In this document: piece by piece, positions 56,101 through 64,000 of the stretch
Layout: every line of letters begins with the position of its first letter
Position numbering within the stretch: the stretch's first letter is position 1
Assembly: GCA_015061115.1 (NCBI GenBank)
Contig: SUXE01000001.1
Coordinates: forward strand, 372,001-436,000
DNA: 64,000 bases
Direction: 5' to 3'
Source of the DNA: Bacteroidales bacterium
GTDB taxonomy: Bacteria; Bacteroidota; Bacteroidia; Bacteroidales; Paludibacteraceae
Position numbers and translations under genes: made by a program
Notes under the pieces: model-generated
Database searches by the model: none
The model's input: the letters and a program-made list of their open reading frames with translations, nothing else
What the model was told of the DNA's origin: nothing

Positions 56101-56805
56101 ATGCTAATTGATAAGAATTTATTTTATGAGTCATTATGCAAAACGCTTGATCCAAGAAGCGGAAAGATTCAGCCGATTGATAAGACAAATGAAAATAGCT
56201 GTAAAAAAGTGCTTGATATAGTATGGAAAGGCGGTATTCATTTTATTGTCGAAAGTGCTAAATATTGCTATGGATACAGTTATGTTATGCGAGACGGACA
56301 GGAGTTATCTCCATTGTATCGCATTGATAAGCCAGGTGATGATTCTCTCAAATGTATGCAGCATGTTATAGATGATATAGAAGATGGAAAGTATAAAAAC
56401 AAGAAGACCTTGAGAGAGAAAATAAAATCATTTGTTGAAGAAAATGGTCTTGCATCTTATATGAACAATACCAAGTGGTGTGAATTGATAAATGACATCA
56501 TGGAGAAGGCTCCTTGGGACTGTGTGCAGTATAAAACTTTATTTGAAAAATCTGCACCTAATTATTTCTGGGATTTGAACAATGATGAGGATCTTGTGTA
56601 TAAAGCTTTGGAATTGTCGGAGATAGAATGGATGAAAATAAAGCATGTTCAGACTGTTAGTGAATACATCGGTCGGCTTGTGCCAGATAAAATTCAGACC
56701 TATGATCATAAATCTTTATTTTTGGAGATATTGCAGAAACATAGTATTCCGTACGAGTATGACGAATCGGAACAAACATTTATAGTTTACGGGTATAGAC
56801 ATTGA
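56101..56805 (+). CDS. Two-part protein with C-terminal DUF6678-like domain (immunity-like)
   Basis: 234 residues from ATG 56101; TTG 56086 also opens the frame. The second half, from MNNTKWCELINDIMEK through LSEIEWMKIK and ILQKHSIPYEYDESEQTFIV, follows what I recall of DUF6678, a family found among immunity proteins. The first half (FYESLCKTLDPRSGKIQPID, GIHFIVESAKYCYGYSYV) is not recognised. It is soluble, without a signal peptide. No toxin gene is visible next to it. Confidence 0.6.
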   Translation: MLIDKNLFYESLCKTLDPRSGKIQPIDKTNENSCKKVLDIVWKGGIHFIVESAKYCYGYSYVMRDGQELSPLYRIDKPGDDSLKCMQHVIDDIEDGKYKNKKTLREKIKSFVEENGLASYMNNTKWCELINDIMEKAPWDCVQYKTLFEKSAPNYFWDLNNDEDLVYKALELSEIEWMKIKHVQTVSEYIGRLVPDKIQTYDHKSLFLEILQKHSIPYEYDESEQTFIVYGYRH

Positions 56806-56867
56806 TCTGTAAAATGCTATAGATTAGAAAAATCCATCAATATAAAAGAGAAAGAACGTCTGCAGAA

Positions 56868-57080
56868 GTGGCTGAGTTAAATAAAGTAGAGGATGATCTT
56901 TCCCAGCTCAAATGGATCTTCGATGGAAAGAAGGTGACGCAGACGCAACTTACAGAGAAGATGAAGAATGCTATTAAGGAGTGGGATATGCCTGATGCCG
57001 TTTTGAATAAATGGGGAAATTTAGGTTACAGTAAAACCAAATTAAAAGAAGAAATTTTAAACATATTTAAAGCAGAATAA
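56868..57080 (+). CDS. Small hypothetical protein, possible gene remnant
   Basis: 70 residues from a GTG, charged and helical (VEDDLSQLKWIFDGKKVTQT, YSKTKLKEEILNIFK). Not recognised. An in-frame stop lies just upstream and no ATG is available, so it could be the 3' remnant of a longer gene. Its stop is three bases before the next ATG. Confidence 0.45.
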   Translation: MAELNKVEDDLSQLKWIFDGKKVTQTQLTEKMKNAIKEWDMPDAVLNKWGNLGYSKTKLKEEILNIFKAE

Positions 57081-57082
57081 CC

Positions 57083-58096
57083 ATGAAATTGATAAAGAAA
57101 TATAATAATTGCGATTTCTTAGGATTGATAGATAATAAAACGGTGATATGGTATAAAGACCATATCGAATTTGGAAATCTTAGCATTCCAACACAAGAAG
57201 GGGACGATTATGTTATCTGGCATGGAAGTAAAGCCGTTTCCAGAAAAAGAAACGGTAAGCGAATGCTATTGTTTGATAAAGAATTTGTCCCATGGCCTGA
57301 GGGTCGTTTTGGGCTTGCAATGAGTCAAGATAATTTTAAGACTTCATTTAATATTGACGGGGATACTTTTAATGTTTCTACTTTTATAGATGATAAAGAG
57401 TTGGTGTTACATATTAAAGAGCCATCTTTGGATATGGAGGATTTTATGCCAAAGAGTATTTGTGAAAACAAAAGTAAGGATGTAATTATTATATCGACAG
57501 GATTAGATAAAAATCCACTTCTCTTCTATTCCAAGACAGGTGAGTTCCTATGGCAATACACCGAGGAGGCAGAGGATTTGAAAATAAATTGGAAGTGTAT
57601 TCCGGTGGTGGATGATGTGGTGGTGATAATAAGTCAGGATTGCGGAGTGATGGGAAAAGTACAGGGATTCAATATTCGTACAGGAGAAAAACTGTGGGAA
57701 TTAGACAGACGAGACCGAATTTGTTCAAATACTTTTTTCGTAGGTGAAGATAAAATGCTATATGGATGTATTGTTCTTTATTTTGGTGGTATTGCGGAAC
57801 TTAACTTGTGTGAGATAAACCCATTTACAGGGAAACTGGAAAGAACGGTAGTCCTGAAAGATAATGATTTGGATGTTTGCTCATGGAATGTGACCATGCA
57901 TGGACGCAGACTTTACTACGCAGACAATCGTGAAGGGAAAGAGATTGGCATGATAGATGTTGACAGGAAAGAGATTGTGGAGCGTCAGCCACTGGAAATC
58001 AAAAAGAACGTCACCATTGGTGCTCCTGTTGTCACAGATGACAGAATGTATGTCTATATTCTTGAGTTGAATGAATTGAGGGTGTATGAGTTGTAG
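57083..58096 (+). CDS. PQQ-like beta-propeller protein, cytoplasmic
   Basis: 337 residues without a signal peptide. The second half has propeller motifs LLFYSKTGEFLWQYTEEAE, FNIRTGEKLWELDRRD and INPFTGKLERTVVL. Soluble propellers of this kind occur among immunity-type genes, which would suit the neighbouring DUF6678-like gene, but the function is unproven. Confidence 0.65.
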   Translation: MKLIKKYNNCDFLGLIDNKTVIWYKDHIEFGNLSIPTQEGDDYVIWHGSKAVSRKRNGKRMLLFDKEFVPWPEGRFGLAMSQDNFKTSFNIDGDTFNVSTFIDDKELVLHIKEPSLDMEDFMPKSICENKSKDVIIISTGLDKNPLLFYSKTGEFLWQYTEEAEDLKINWKCIPVVDDVVVIISQDCGVMGKVQGFNIRTGEKLWELDRRDRICSNTFFVGEDKMLYGCIVLYFGGIAELNLCEINPFTGKLERTVVLKDNDLDVCSWNVTMHGRRLYYADNREGKEIGMIDVDRKEIVERQPLEIKKNVTIGAPVVTDDRMYVYILELNELRVYEL

Positions 58097-58108
58097 TGTA
58101 TTGGAAAG

Positions 58109-58207
58109 ATGCGTGAGGAGGGAAAGTCGTTCTACGACAGTACCCGCGACTTGCTGTATGAACTTAGTCCAAAGGAAGGCGAGAATGCTGTTCGCTATTA
58201 TAGCTGA
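58109..58207 (+). pseudogene. Short coding-like remnant after the propeller gene
   Basis: The same frame as the propeller gene continues past its TAG with GKMREEGKSFYDSTRDLLYE and ends GENAVRYYS and TGA. Composition and codon use look like a genuine protein end. It may be the tail of a deleted gene or an independent 32-residue frame. Confidence 0.35.
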
Positions 58208-58242
58208 CTCTGTTTTTCTGTTTTGTCATTGTTCCTATTGCT

Positions 58243-58266
58243 GGCAGGTTTCAAACCTGCCCCTAC
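58243..58266. repeat. GGCAGGTTT/AAACCTGCC palindrome, second copy
   Basis: GGCAGGTTTCAAACCTGCC then CCTAC, nearly the same as 38752-38776. It lies after the accessory cluster and could end its transcription. Confidence 0.75.
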
Positions 58267-58423
58267 GATCATGGAATTGATTGACTATTGGGAAACATCT
58301 AATTAACATAATATTATGATATCATGTTTGATTCGTCTCACGTTATTTTAGGTAAAAAAAACGTGAATTTTTTATTCTTAATGGTTTTCGTGTTTTTTCT
58401 ATATATTTTTCCCCTATTTTTTA

Positions 58424-58431
58424 TAACTTTG
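58424..58431 (+). promoter_or_regulatory. -7 box of the OmpH/Skp-like gene
   Basis: TAACTTTG, 29 bases before ATG 58461, in an AT-rich region. Confidence 0.5.
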
Positions 58432-58460
58432 AAAGCAAATTTATTAATACGTATTAAAAA

Positions 58461-59132
58461 ATGAAATTCTTAAAACCTGTATTGGTATCTTCTGTGATAG
58501 CAAGCATGGCATTCCTTTGCTCTTGTAATAAGTCTGCTGACAAAAAGTCGGCTTCTGACGTGTCTAATGATTCTACTGCTGTTGAGGCTGTTGAAGCTGT
58601 GCCTTCCGTCGCTCCTTCTAAAACTTTGGAGGTCGTTTACATGGATGTCGACACTGTGCTACAAAACTATACTTTGGCTAAGGAACTTACTGCCCAGCTT
58701 ACTAAAAAGCAGGAGACTAGCGCTAATTCTTTGCAGAACAAACAGAATAAACTTCAGCAGGATATGGCTCAGTACCAGAAAGAGGCTGCTCAGTTTCAGC
58801 AGGATTACCAGAACGGTAAATTCTTGACTCAGGCTTCTATCCAGGAGGCTCAGCAGAAACTTTTGAAGAGAGAACAGGAACTTATGAAGCAGGATCAGGA
58901 TCTTCAGGCTCTCAACCAGAAACTTACTAAGGAGATGCTTGAGGAGCAGGAGAAGATGAACACTCGTCTTCGCGACAGCTTGGATTCTGTGCTTAAACAA
59001 TACCAAAAGGAGAATCGTTATAAGTTGATCTTGAGCAACAATGGCCGTGACAATGTGATCTGGGGCGACTCTAGCCTTAATATCACTAAGGTCGTGACTA
59101 ACGACTTGAATGCTCGCTATCAGAAAAAATAA
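58461..59132 (+). CDS. OmpH/Skp-family lipoprotein
   Basis: 223 residues. The lipobox FLCSC (Cys near 22) is followed by a Ser/Ala/Val linker, then VVYMDVDTVLQNYTLAKEL and a long Gln/Lys-rich coiled coil (about 75-185) and a short beta end (YKLILSNNGRDNVIW, LNITKVVTNDLNARY). This is the layout of Skp periplasmic chaperones for outer-membrane proteins, here lipid-anchored. pepD follows after 23 bases. Confidence 0.87.
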   Translation: MKFLKPVLVSSVIASMAFLCSCNKSADKKSASDVSNDSTAVEAVEAVPSVAPSKTLEVVYMDVDTVLQNYTLAKELTAQLTKKQETSANSLQNKQNKLQQDMAQYQKEAAQFQQDYQNGKFLTQASIQEAQQKLLKREQELMKQDQDLQALNQKLTKEMLEEQEKMNTRLRDSLDSVLKQYQKENRYKLILSNNGRDNVIWGDSSLNITKVVTNDLNARYQKK

Positions 59133-59155
59133 TCAGGACTCAATATTAAACTGAG

Positions 59156-60613
59156 ATGAGCGAAATATCTAATCTTAATCCTAAAGCGGTCTGGCAGTTT
59201 TTCGACGAGATTTGCTCCATCCCGCATCCATCGCATAAGGAGGGTAAGCTCAGCAAACACCTTCAGGAGTTTGGAAAAAAACTTGGTCTCGAGACTTTGG
59301 TCGATGAGTATGGCAATGTGCTTATCCGTAAACCTGCGTCGGCTGGATATGAGAAGTGCGAGAGTCTGCTTTTCCAATCGCATATAGATATGGTGTGCGA
59401 GAAGAATTCCGACGTTGATTTTGACTTTGATAATGACGGAATCCAACCATATATTGATGGTGAATGGGTGAAGGCTAAGGGCACTACGCTTGGTGCTGAC
59501 GACGGTATTGGTGTGGCATACCAGATGGCTATCCTTGCCGATAATTCGTTCAAGCATGGTCCGATCGAATGTCTTTTCACTGTTGACGAGGAGGTCGGTT
59601 TGCTTGGTGCTCATGTCTTGAAAGAGGATTGGATTAAGTCGACGATGCTCGTCAACCTTGATTCTGAAGACCAAGGTGAATTCTGCATCGGTTGTGCCGG
59701 CGGTGTGAATACTGTGGCTAAGTATAATCAGAGTTTGCAGAGCCCAGCCAAGGATTATCTGTTTATGCAGATTAAGGTGGGCGGTCTGATCGGTGGCCAT
59801 TCAGGTGTGGATATTGATAAGAACCGTGGCAATGCGATCAAGATCCTTGCGGAGTTGATCAATAGGATTTCCGCTGAGGGCGACGTGGTTATCGCCTCAA
59901 TCGACGGTGGTAATCTTCACAACGCTATTCCAAGAGAGGCATCCGCTACAATCGGTGTCGAATATAAGATAAAAGAGACTGCTCGTGTCATCACTAATGT
60001 GTTTATCGCAGAAAAACAGAGTGAACTATCCTCTGATGAAAAACTTGACATTGAGTTGTCTACAACAGACAAAGCGGAGTCTGTGTTTGCTCCAGCTGTG
60101 TCTAAGTCATTGATAAAAGGTTTGTTGGCTTGCCCTCACGGCGTGTTGAAAATGAGTGAGGATATTCCTGGTTTGGTGGAGACAAGCACAAATCTGGCAT
60201 CGGTGAAGATGATCGGAAATGAGATTGTTATCGAGACAAGCCAAAGAAGCAGCGTCTCAGCAGAAAAGGAGAATATCAGAAAGATGGTATACGACGCATT
60301 CGCTTCCAACGGAGCATCTTCAGTCGAGTCGGACGAGGGTTATCCGGGCTGGAAACCAAACGTCAACTCCAAAATCAAGAACATTGCCGTCGACACATAT
60401 GAAAAATTGTTCAACGTCACTCCAAATGTAGGTGCTATCCATGCAGGTTTGGAGTGTGGACTGATCATCGAGAAATATCCTGAATTGGATATGATTTCCA
60501 TCGGCCCTACAATCATTGGCAACCATTCTCCAGCAGAGAAAGTGTCGATCCCGACTGTGGAGATGACATGGAGACATGTGTTGGCGATAATTGACACTGT
60601 ATGCAATTCGTAA
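59156..60613 (+). CDS. pepD: Aminoacyl-histidine dipeptidase (Xaa-His dipeptidase)
   Basis: 485 residues, M20 family. Zinc-site motifs: FQSHIDMVCEKN, TTLGADDGIGVAYQMA, FTVDEEVGLLGAHVL, and MLVNLDSEDQGEFCIGCAGG typical of PepD; a late ligand lies in NVGAIHAGLECG. It hydrolyses Xaa-His and other dipeptides in the cytoplasm. Confidence 0.94.
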   Translation: MSEISNLNPKAVWQFFDEICSIPHPSHKEGKLSKHLQEFGKKLGLETLVDEYGNVLIRKPASAGYEKCESLLFQSHIDMVCEKNSDVDFDFDNDGIQPYIDGEWVKAKGTTLGADDGIGVAYQMAILADNSFKHGPIECLFTVDEEVGLLGAHVLKEDWIKSTMLVNLDSEDQGEFCIGCAGGVNTVAKYNQSLQSPAKDYLFMQIKVGGLIGGHSGVDIDKNRGNAIKILAELINRISAEGDVVIASIDGGNLHNAIPREASATIGVEYKIKETARVITNVFIAEKQSELSSDEKLDIELSTTDKAESVFAPAVSKSLIKGLLACPHGVLKMSEDIPGLVETSTNLASVKMIGNEIVIETSQRSSVSAEKENIRKMVYDAFASNGASSVESDEGYPGWKPNVNSKIKNIAVDTYEKLFNVTPNVGAIHAGLECGLIIEKYPELDMISIGPTIIGNHSPAEKVSIPTVEMTWRHVLAIIDTVCNS

Positions 60614-60689
60614 TTCATAATTAAGATTGAGGTAGACTCAAATTCTTAATTCTTAATTTTTAATTCTTAATTTTGAAAAATTAAGGCTT

Positions 60690-62297
60690 ATGGTAAAAAA
60701 ATATGATTTTCTCGTTATCGGTTCAGGTATAGCCGGAATGAGTTTTGCACTAAAAGTGGCATCAAAGGGCAAAGTGGCATTGCTTTGTAAAACGGATATG
60801 ATAGAAGCGAACACGAATTTTGCCCAGGGTGGAATCTGCTGTGTCATGAAAGAGGACGACAAGTTTGAGAACCACATCAAGGACACTCTTATTGCAGGAG
60901 ACGGAATTTGCGATTATAATGTAGTGAAGAAGGTTGTTGAGGGAGCACCTGAGCAGATCAAGGAATTGGTGAAATGGGGTGTTGATTTCGACAAGAACGA
61001 GGATGGCAAGTATGACCTTCACAAAGAGGGAGGCCATGACAATTTCCGTATCCTTCATCATAAAGACAACACTGGAGCTGAGATTCAGGAGAGTCTTGTG
61101 GAGACGGTGAAGAAGCATCCAAATATCGATGTGATGGAGAACCATTTCGCAATAGAGCTCCTTACACAGCATCACCTTGGTATGTTGGTCAAGCATACCA
61201 CTCCAAACATTGATTGCTACGGCGCTTACGTGTTGGATATAAAGAAAAACTGTGTGGATACATATTTGGCAAAGATAACAATGGTCTGCACAGGCGGTAT
61301 CGGAAATATCTACCAGACAACAACAAACCCACCAGTGGCTACAGGTGACGGAATATCAATGGTTTACCGTGCAAAGGGATTGGTTGAGGATATGGAGTTC
61401 GTGCAATTCCACCCAACAAGTCTTTACCATCCGGGTGACCGTCCATCATACTTGATCACAGAGGCTATGCGTGGCTACGGCGGTATCTTGCGTAATAAGA
61501 AGGGTGAGGATTTCATGCTTCGTTACGATTCAAGAGGAAGTCTTGCTCCACGTGACATTGTCGCTCGAAGCATCGACACCGAGATGAAGTTGACGGGAGT
61601 GGATCACGTCTACCTTGACGTCACACACAAGGATCCAGAGGAGACAAAGAAGCATTTCCCAAATATCTACCAGAAGTGTTTGAGTATCGGTATCGACATC
61701 ACAAAGGAGTATATCCCTGTATGTCCGGCATCACACTATCTATGTGGAGGAATCAAGGTTGACGAGAATGCACGCACTACAATCAACCATCTGTATGCAG
61801 CTGGAGAGTGTACACGTACAGGTTTGCACGGAGGTAACCGATTGGCATCCAACTCGTTGCTTGAGGCAATCGTTTATGCTGATGCCGCAGCCAAACATTC
61901 GCTTCCATTGATCGACAATATCAATTGGTGTGATGAGATTCCTGAGTGGAATGACGAAGGCACAACACTTAATGAGGAGATGGTGCTTATCACACAGAGT
62001 GAGAAGGAGGTTAACCAGATCATGCAGGCATACGTAGGTATCGTCCGTTCTAACCTTCGTCTAAAGAGAGCGTTCGACAGATTGGAGTTGATCTACAAAG
62101 AGACAGAAAGTTTGTTCCAGCGTTCTGTAGTGTCAAAAGAGATCTGTGAGCTTCGTAACATCGTCAACACAGCATATTTGGTGATCAAGTCTGCAATGCA
62201 GAGAAAAGAGAGCCGTGGTTTGCATTACACAATTGATTATCCTAAGAAAAACGAGCATATCAGTTTGTATGACGTTGAGGAGTTGAAGAAATTATAA
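60690..62297 (+). CDS. nadB: L-aspartate oxidase
   Basis: 535 residues. FAD motif VIGSGIAGMSFAL (8-20), NTNFAQGGICCVM, EDMEFVQFHPTSLYHPGD, SHYLCGGIKVDENARTTI and LHGGNRLASNSLLEA, all typical of NadB. It makes iminoaspartate for NAD synthesis; in anaerobes fumarate is a likely electron acceptor. nadA and nadC are not in the window. The upstream 76 bases are AATTCTTAATT-type repeats. Confidence 0.95.
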   Translation: MVKKYDFLVIGSGIAGMSFALKVASKGKVALLCKTDMIEANTNFAQGGICCVMKEDDKFENHIKDTLIAGDGICDYNVVKKVVEGAPEQIKELVKWGVDFDKNEDGKYDLHKEGGHDNFRILHHKDNTGAEIQESLVETVKKHPNIDVMENHFAIELLTQHHLGMLVKHTTPNIDCYGAYVLDIKKNCVDTYLAKITMVCTGGIGNIYQTTTNPPVATGDGISMVYRAKGLVEDMEFVQFHPTSLYHPGDRPSYLITEAMRGYGGILRNKKGEDFMLRYDSRGSLAPRDIVARSIDTEMKLTGVDHVYLDVTHKDPEETKKHFPNIYQKCLSIGIDITKEYIPVCPASHYLCGGIKVDENARTTINHLYAAGECTRTGLHGGNRLASNSLLEAIVYADAAAKHSLPLIDNINWCDEIPEWNDEGTTLNEEMVLITQSEKEVNQIMQAYVGIVRSNLRLKRAFDRLELIYKETESLFQRSVVSKEICELRNIVNTAYLVIKSAMQRKESRGLHYTIDYPKKNEHISLYDVEELKKL

Positions 62298-62645
62298 ATT
62301 ATAAATGCGAAATGCTAAATTAGTGTTTCAATAATTTAAGAGACATCTTGTAGAGACGCACGGACGTGCGTGTCACCATATGTAAATTATAAATGCGAAA
62401 TGCTAAATTAGTGTTTCAATAATTTAGAGACATCTTGTAGAGACGCACGGACGTGCGTCTAACAACCGACGTGTGCAACCAATGGACGTGCGTGTCACCA
62501 TATGTAATTTATAAATGCAAAATGCTAAATTATCGTTTCGCATTTTTGTAGAGACGCACGGTCGTGCGTCTAATAACCGACGTGTGCAACCAATGGTCGT
62601 GCATAACCATAAAGAATCGTAGAGACGGGGTTTGTCCCCGTCTTT
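62298..62645. repeat. Repeat-rich region with tandem units and AGACG palindromes
   Basis: Three related units begin ATTATAAATGCGAAATGCTA at 62298 and 62386 (88 bases apart) and in diverged form at 62506. Each carries TTGTAGAGACGCACGGACGT or the GGTC variant, with partial copies such as CCGACGTGTGCAACCAATGG between. It ends with GTAGAGACGGGG, TTTGT, CCCCGTCTTTA (62619-62645), which could terminate nadB. Confidence 0.85.
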
Positions 62646-62713
62646 ATTTTAATAAAAACACAGAGAAGAAGAGAATCACGGAGATCTGTGTCTCTGTGGT
62701 AAAAATATTCAAA
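62646..62713. other. CACAGAG-type imperfect inverted repeat
   Basis: ACACAGAGAAGAAGAGAATC and GATCTGTGTCTCTGTGGT form an imperfect stem before the start of the next gene; no promoter box is evident. Confidence 0.4.
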
Positions 62714-64000
62714 ATGAAGAGAGTGTGTATAATTGGATCGGGTGTGGCTGGTATGACGTGTGGAATCCATTTGCAGAAAAGTGGTTTTCAGACGGTCATC
62801 TATGAGAGTGGCATGACGCCTGGTGGATTATGCACAGGGTGGAGCAGAGGCGGATATTCGTTCAACGGCTGTATGCATTGGCTGTTGGGGGCAGAGAAAG
62901 GCATATCATTCAATACGATGTGGAATGAAATTGTTGATCTGTCGCAGATTGAATTTGTTGATCATAAAGAACGTGTCCAATTTGAGGTTAAATCCCACGT
63001 AGAGACGCACGGACGTGCGTCTGACATGACCGACAAATATGGCTCCCACATTTTCCATTTTTATAATAAAACCGACGATTTTGAAAAATATCTGTTGGAC
63101 ATTGCTCCCGAGGATGCCACGCTGATAAAGAAATGGATGGCGTGTGTGAGAGGATTGAATAAGTTTCAAGAAATATTGCCTCCTGTGATTGCAGACGACG
63201 CGAGTGTTTGGCAGAAAATCAAGTTTTGGGGTGGCAAGATGACAGTCAGGATGCATCAGTTGGGATTCCATTTTATGAGATACCGTCTGTCTGGCATTAT
63301 GAAAGGCACTACCCACACGTTTGCAGAGCGTTTCAAATCTCCGTTTTTACGTGAGGCGATACGTAATCTTTATGAAAAAGAGATGTCGATGAATCTGCTC
63401 TGTTTTGTGCAGAGTTACGCTGATTTAGGAGTGGCGCAATATCCCAAGGGTGGTTCGGAGGCGTTTGCCAAATTGTTGGCTGATAGCTATTTGAAATCGG
63501 GAGGAACGATCAAATATAATTCCAGAGTAGATAAAATTATTGTAGACGACGGTGCTCATAAAGCTAAAGGTATCCAGCTGAAGAATGGAGAATTTTGTGA
63601 GGCTGATTATGTGGTGTCTGCAGCCGATTGGCATTGGACGATGTTTGATGCGCTCGGTGAGAGATATATCCCGTCGGACATGATGAAATACAGGAATATT
63701 GCTGACAGCGACGTCTACTATTCATATTGTATCCTTTATTTGGGAGTGAAAGACGGAATGAAACAGCATCCTCATTTCCTTCGTTTCTACACAGATCCGT
63801 ATTCATTGCCGGATGGAACTTGTTTCGACAAAATGGAGGTCCATATCTACAATTATGATGAGACTCTCGCAGGAGACGACAAGTGTACCATCGCAGTCTA
63901 TTTCCAGACGCAAAACGGTGGTTATTGGATAGATAAACGAGAGCATGACAGAAGTGGCTATGACGCTGTAAAGAAGCAGTTTACTGCTTTGGCAATCGAG
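62714..64000 (+). CDS. CrtI-like FAD-dependent oxidoreductase, 3' end outside window
   Basis: The frame is open from ATG 62714 to the last base (429 codons). Residues 3-30 hold the dinucleotide motif GSGVAGMTCGIHLQKSGF, then MTPGGLCTGWSRGGYSFNG. Later AQYPKGGSEAFAKLLADSY and ADYVVSAADWHWTMFDAL match phytoene-desaturase / carotenoid-isomerase type (COG1233) proteins. The substrate is unknown. Residues 96-103 (VETHGRAS) are encoded by an inserted palindromic element that keeps the frame; the natural sequence probably passes from FEVKSH to DMTDKYGSH. Confidence 0.85.
   Translation, partial: MKRVCIIGSGVAGMTCGIHLQKSGFQTVIYESGMTPGGLCTGWSRGGYSFNGCMHWLLGAEKGISFNTMWNEIVDLSQIEFVDHKERVQFEVKSHVETHGRASDMTDKYGSHIFHFYNKTDDFEKYLLDIAPEDATLIKKWMACVRGLNKFQEILPPVIADDASVWQKIKFWGGKMTVRMHQLGFHFMRYRLSGIMKGTTHTFAERFKSPFLREAIRNLYEKEMSMNLLCFVQSYADLGVAQYPKGGSEAFAKLLADSYLKSGGTIKYNSRVDKIIVDDGAHKAKGIQLKNGEFCEADYVVSAADWHWTMFDALGERYIPSDMMKYRNIADSDVYYSYCILYLGVKDGMKQHPHFLRFYTDPYSLPDGTCFDKMEVHIYNYDETLAGDDKCTIAVYFQTQNGGYWIDKREHDRSGYDAVKKQFTALAIE
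62999..63022. repeat. Palindromic element inserted in frame within the CrtI-like gene
   Basis: GTAGAGACGCACGGACGTGC then GTCT, 24 bases in phase with the codons, the same as the element in the intergenic copies at 62350 and 62438. Confidence 0.9.

Noticed and set aside
58086-58280. 64-codon plus-strand frame beginning in the propeller gene end
   Set aside because: Out of frame with the coding-like remnant; Cys-rich with no similarity seen.

Overview
The window comes from a member of the order Bacteroidales (phylum Bacteroidota). The evidence is as follows. Many genes are preceded by the Bacteroidota sigma-factor -7 box TAnnTTTG. Three secreted proteins end in type IX secretion (T9SS) sorting domains. 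The F-type ATP synthase operon has the Bacteroidales order atpD-atpC-orf-atpB-atpE-atpF-atpH-atpA-atpG. The oxaloacetate decarboxylase sodium pump is of the Bacteroidetes type. Family and genus cannot be fixed from the sequence alone. No rRNA, tRNA, CRISPR array or intact insertion sequence was seen.

Layout. 1-7.2 kb: a giant T9SS-exported repeat protein, open at the left edge, with a beta-barrel protein and a small protein behind it. 7.3-11.6 kb: serB-truA, a PAP2 phosphatase and a WG-repeat protein. 11.8-15.3 kb: oadG-oadA-oadB. 15.8-18.1 kb: a Crp/Fnr regulator divergent from UDP-glucose dehydrogenase. 18.2-22.5 kb (minus): a YD-repeat-like protein, then a Dabb/DsbD/nitroreductase operon. 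22.7-30 kb (minus): the complete ATP synthase operon. 30.4-37.9 kb (minus): a PQQ-like propeller protein, a GH43 arabinanase-like enzyme, a DUF4230 protein and a PL1 pectate lyase, of which the two carbohydrate enzymes carry T9SS tails. 38.8-41.4 kb (minus): a GNAT/Usp/exonuclease/YbaK operon. 41.5-47.8 kb: small housekeeping and hypothetical genes, an M48 protease and RlmI. 48.1-49.4 kb: two nearly identical ECF sigma factors in tandem. 49.8-58.2 kb: an accessory region with a second YD-repeat-like protein, a C10 cysteine protease with a small lipoprotein, a DUF4143 AAA ATPase behind a 33-bp repeat array, and a small cluster resembling orphan immunity genes. 58.4-64 kb: an OmpH/Skp-like lipoprotein, PepD, NadB and the start of a CrtI-like oxidoreductase that runs off the right edge.

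The genes fit an anaerobic polysaccharide degrader. OadGAB would export sodium at the expense of oxaloacetate decarboxylation. The ATP synthase c subunit looks proton-type. Pectate lyase and arabinanase-like enzymes point to pectin and arabinan side chains, and T9SS would export them.

The most unusual material is non-coding. There are three tandem arrays (15.3, 38.5 and 54.2 kb) whose units are 33, 22 and 33 bp, all multiples of 11, and all share the core AAAAGTG. One array runs into the start codon of a DUF4143 ATPase. Another abuts what looks like the 3' relic of a DUF4143 gene. The window also carries a family of AGACG...CGTCT palindromes used as terminators, placed inside the atp operon, clustered at 49.6 and 62.4 kb, and in one case inserted in frame in a coding sequence at 63.0 kb.
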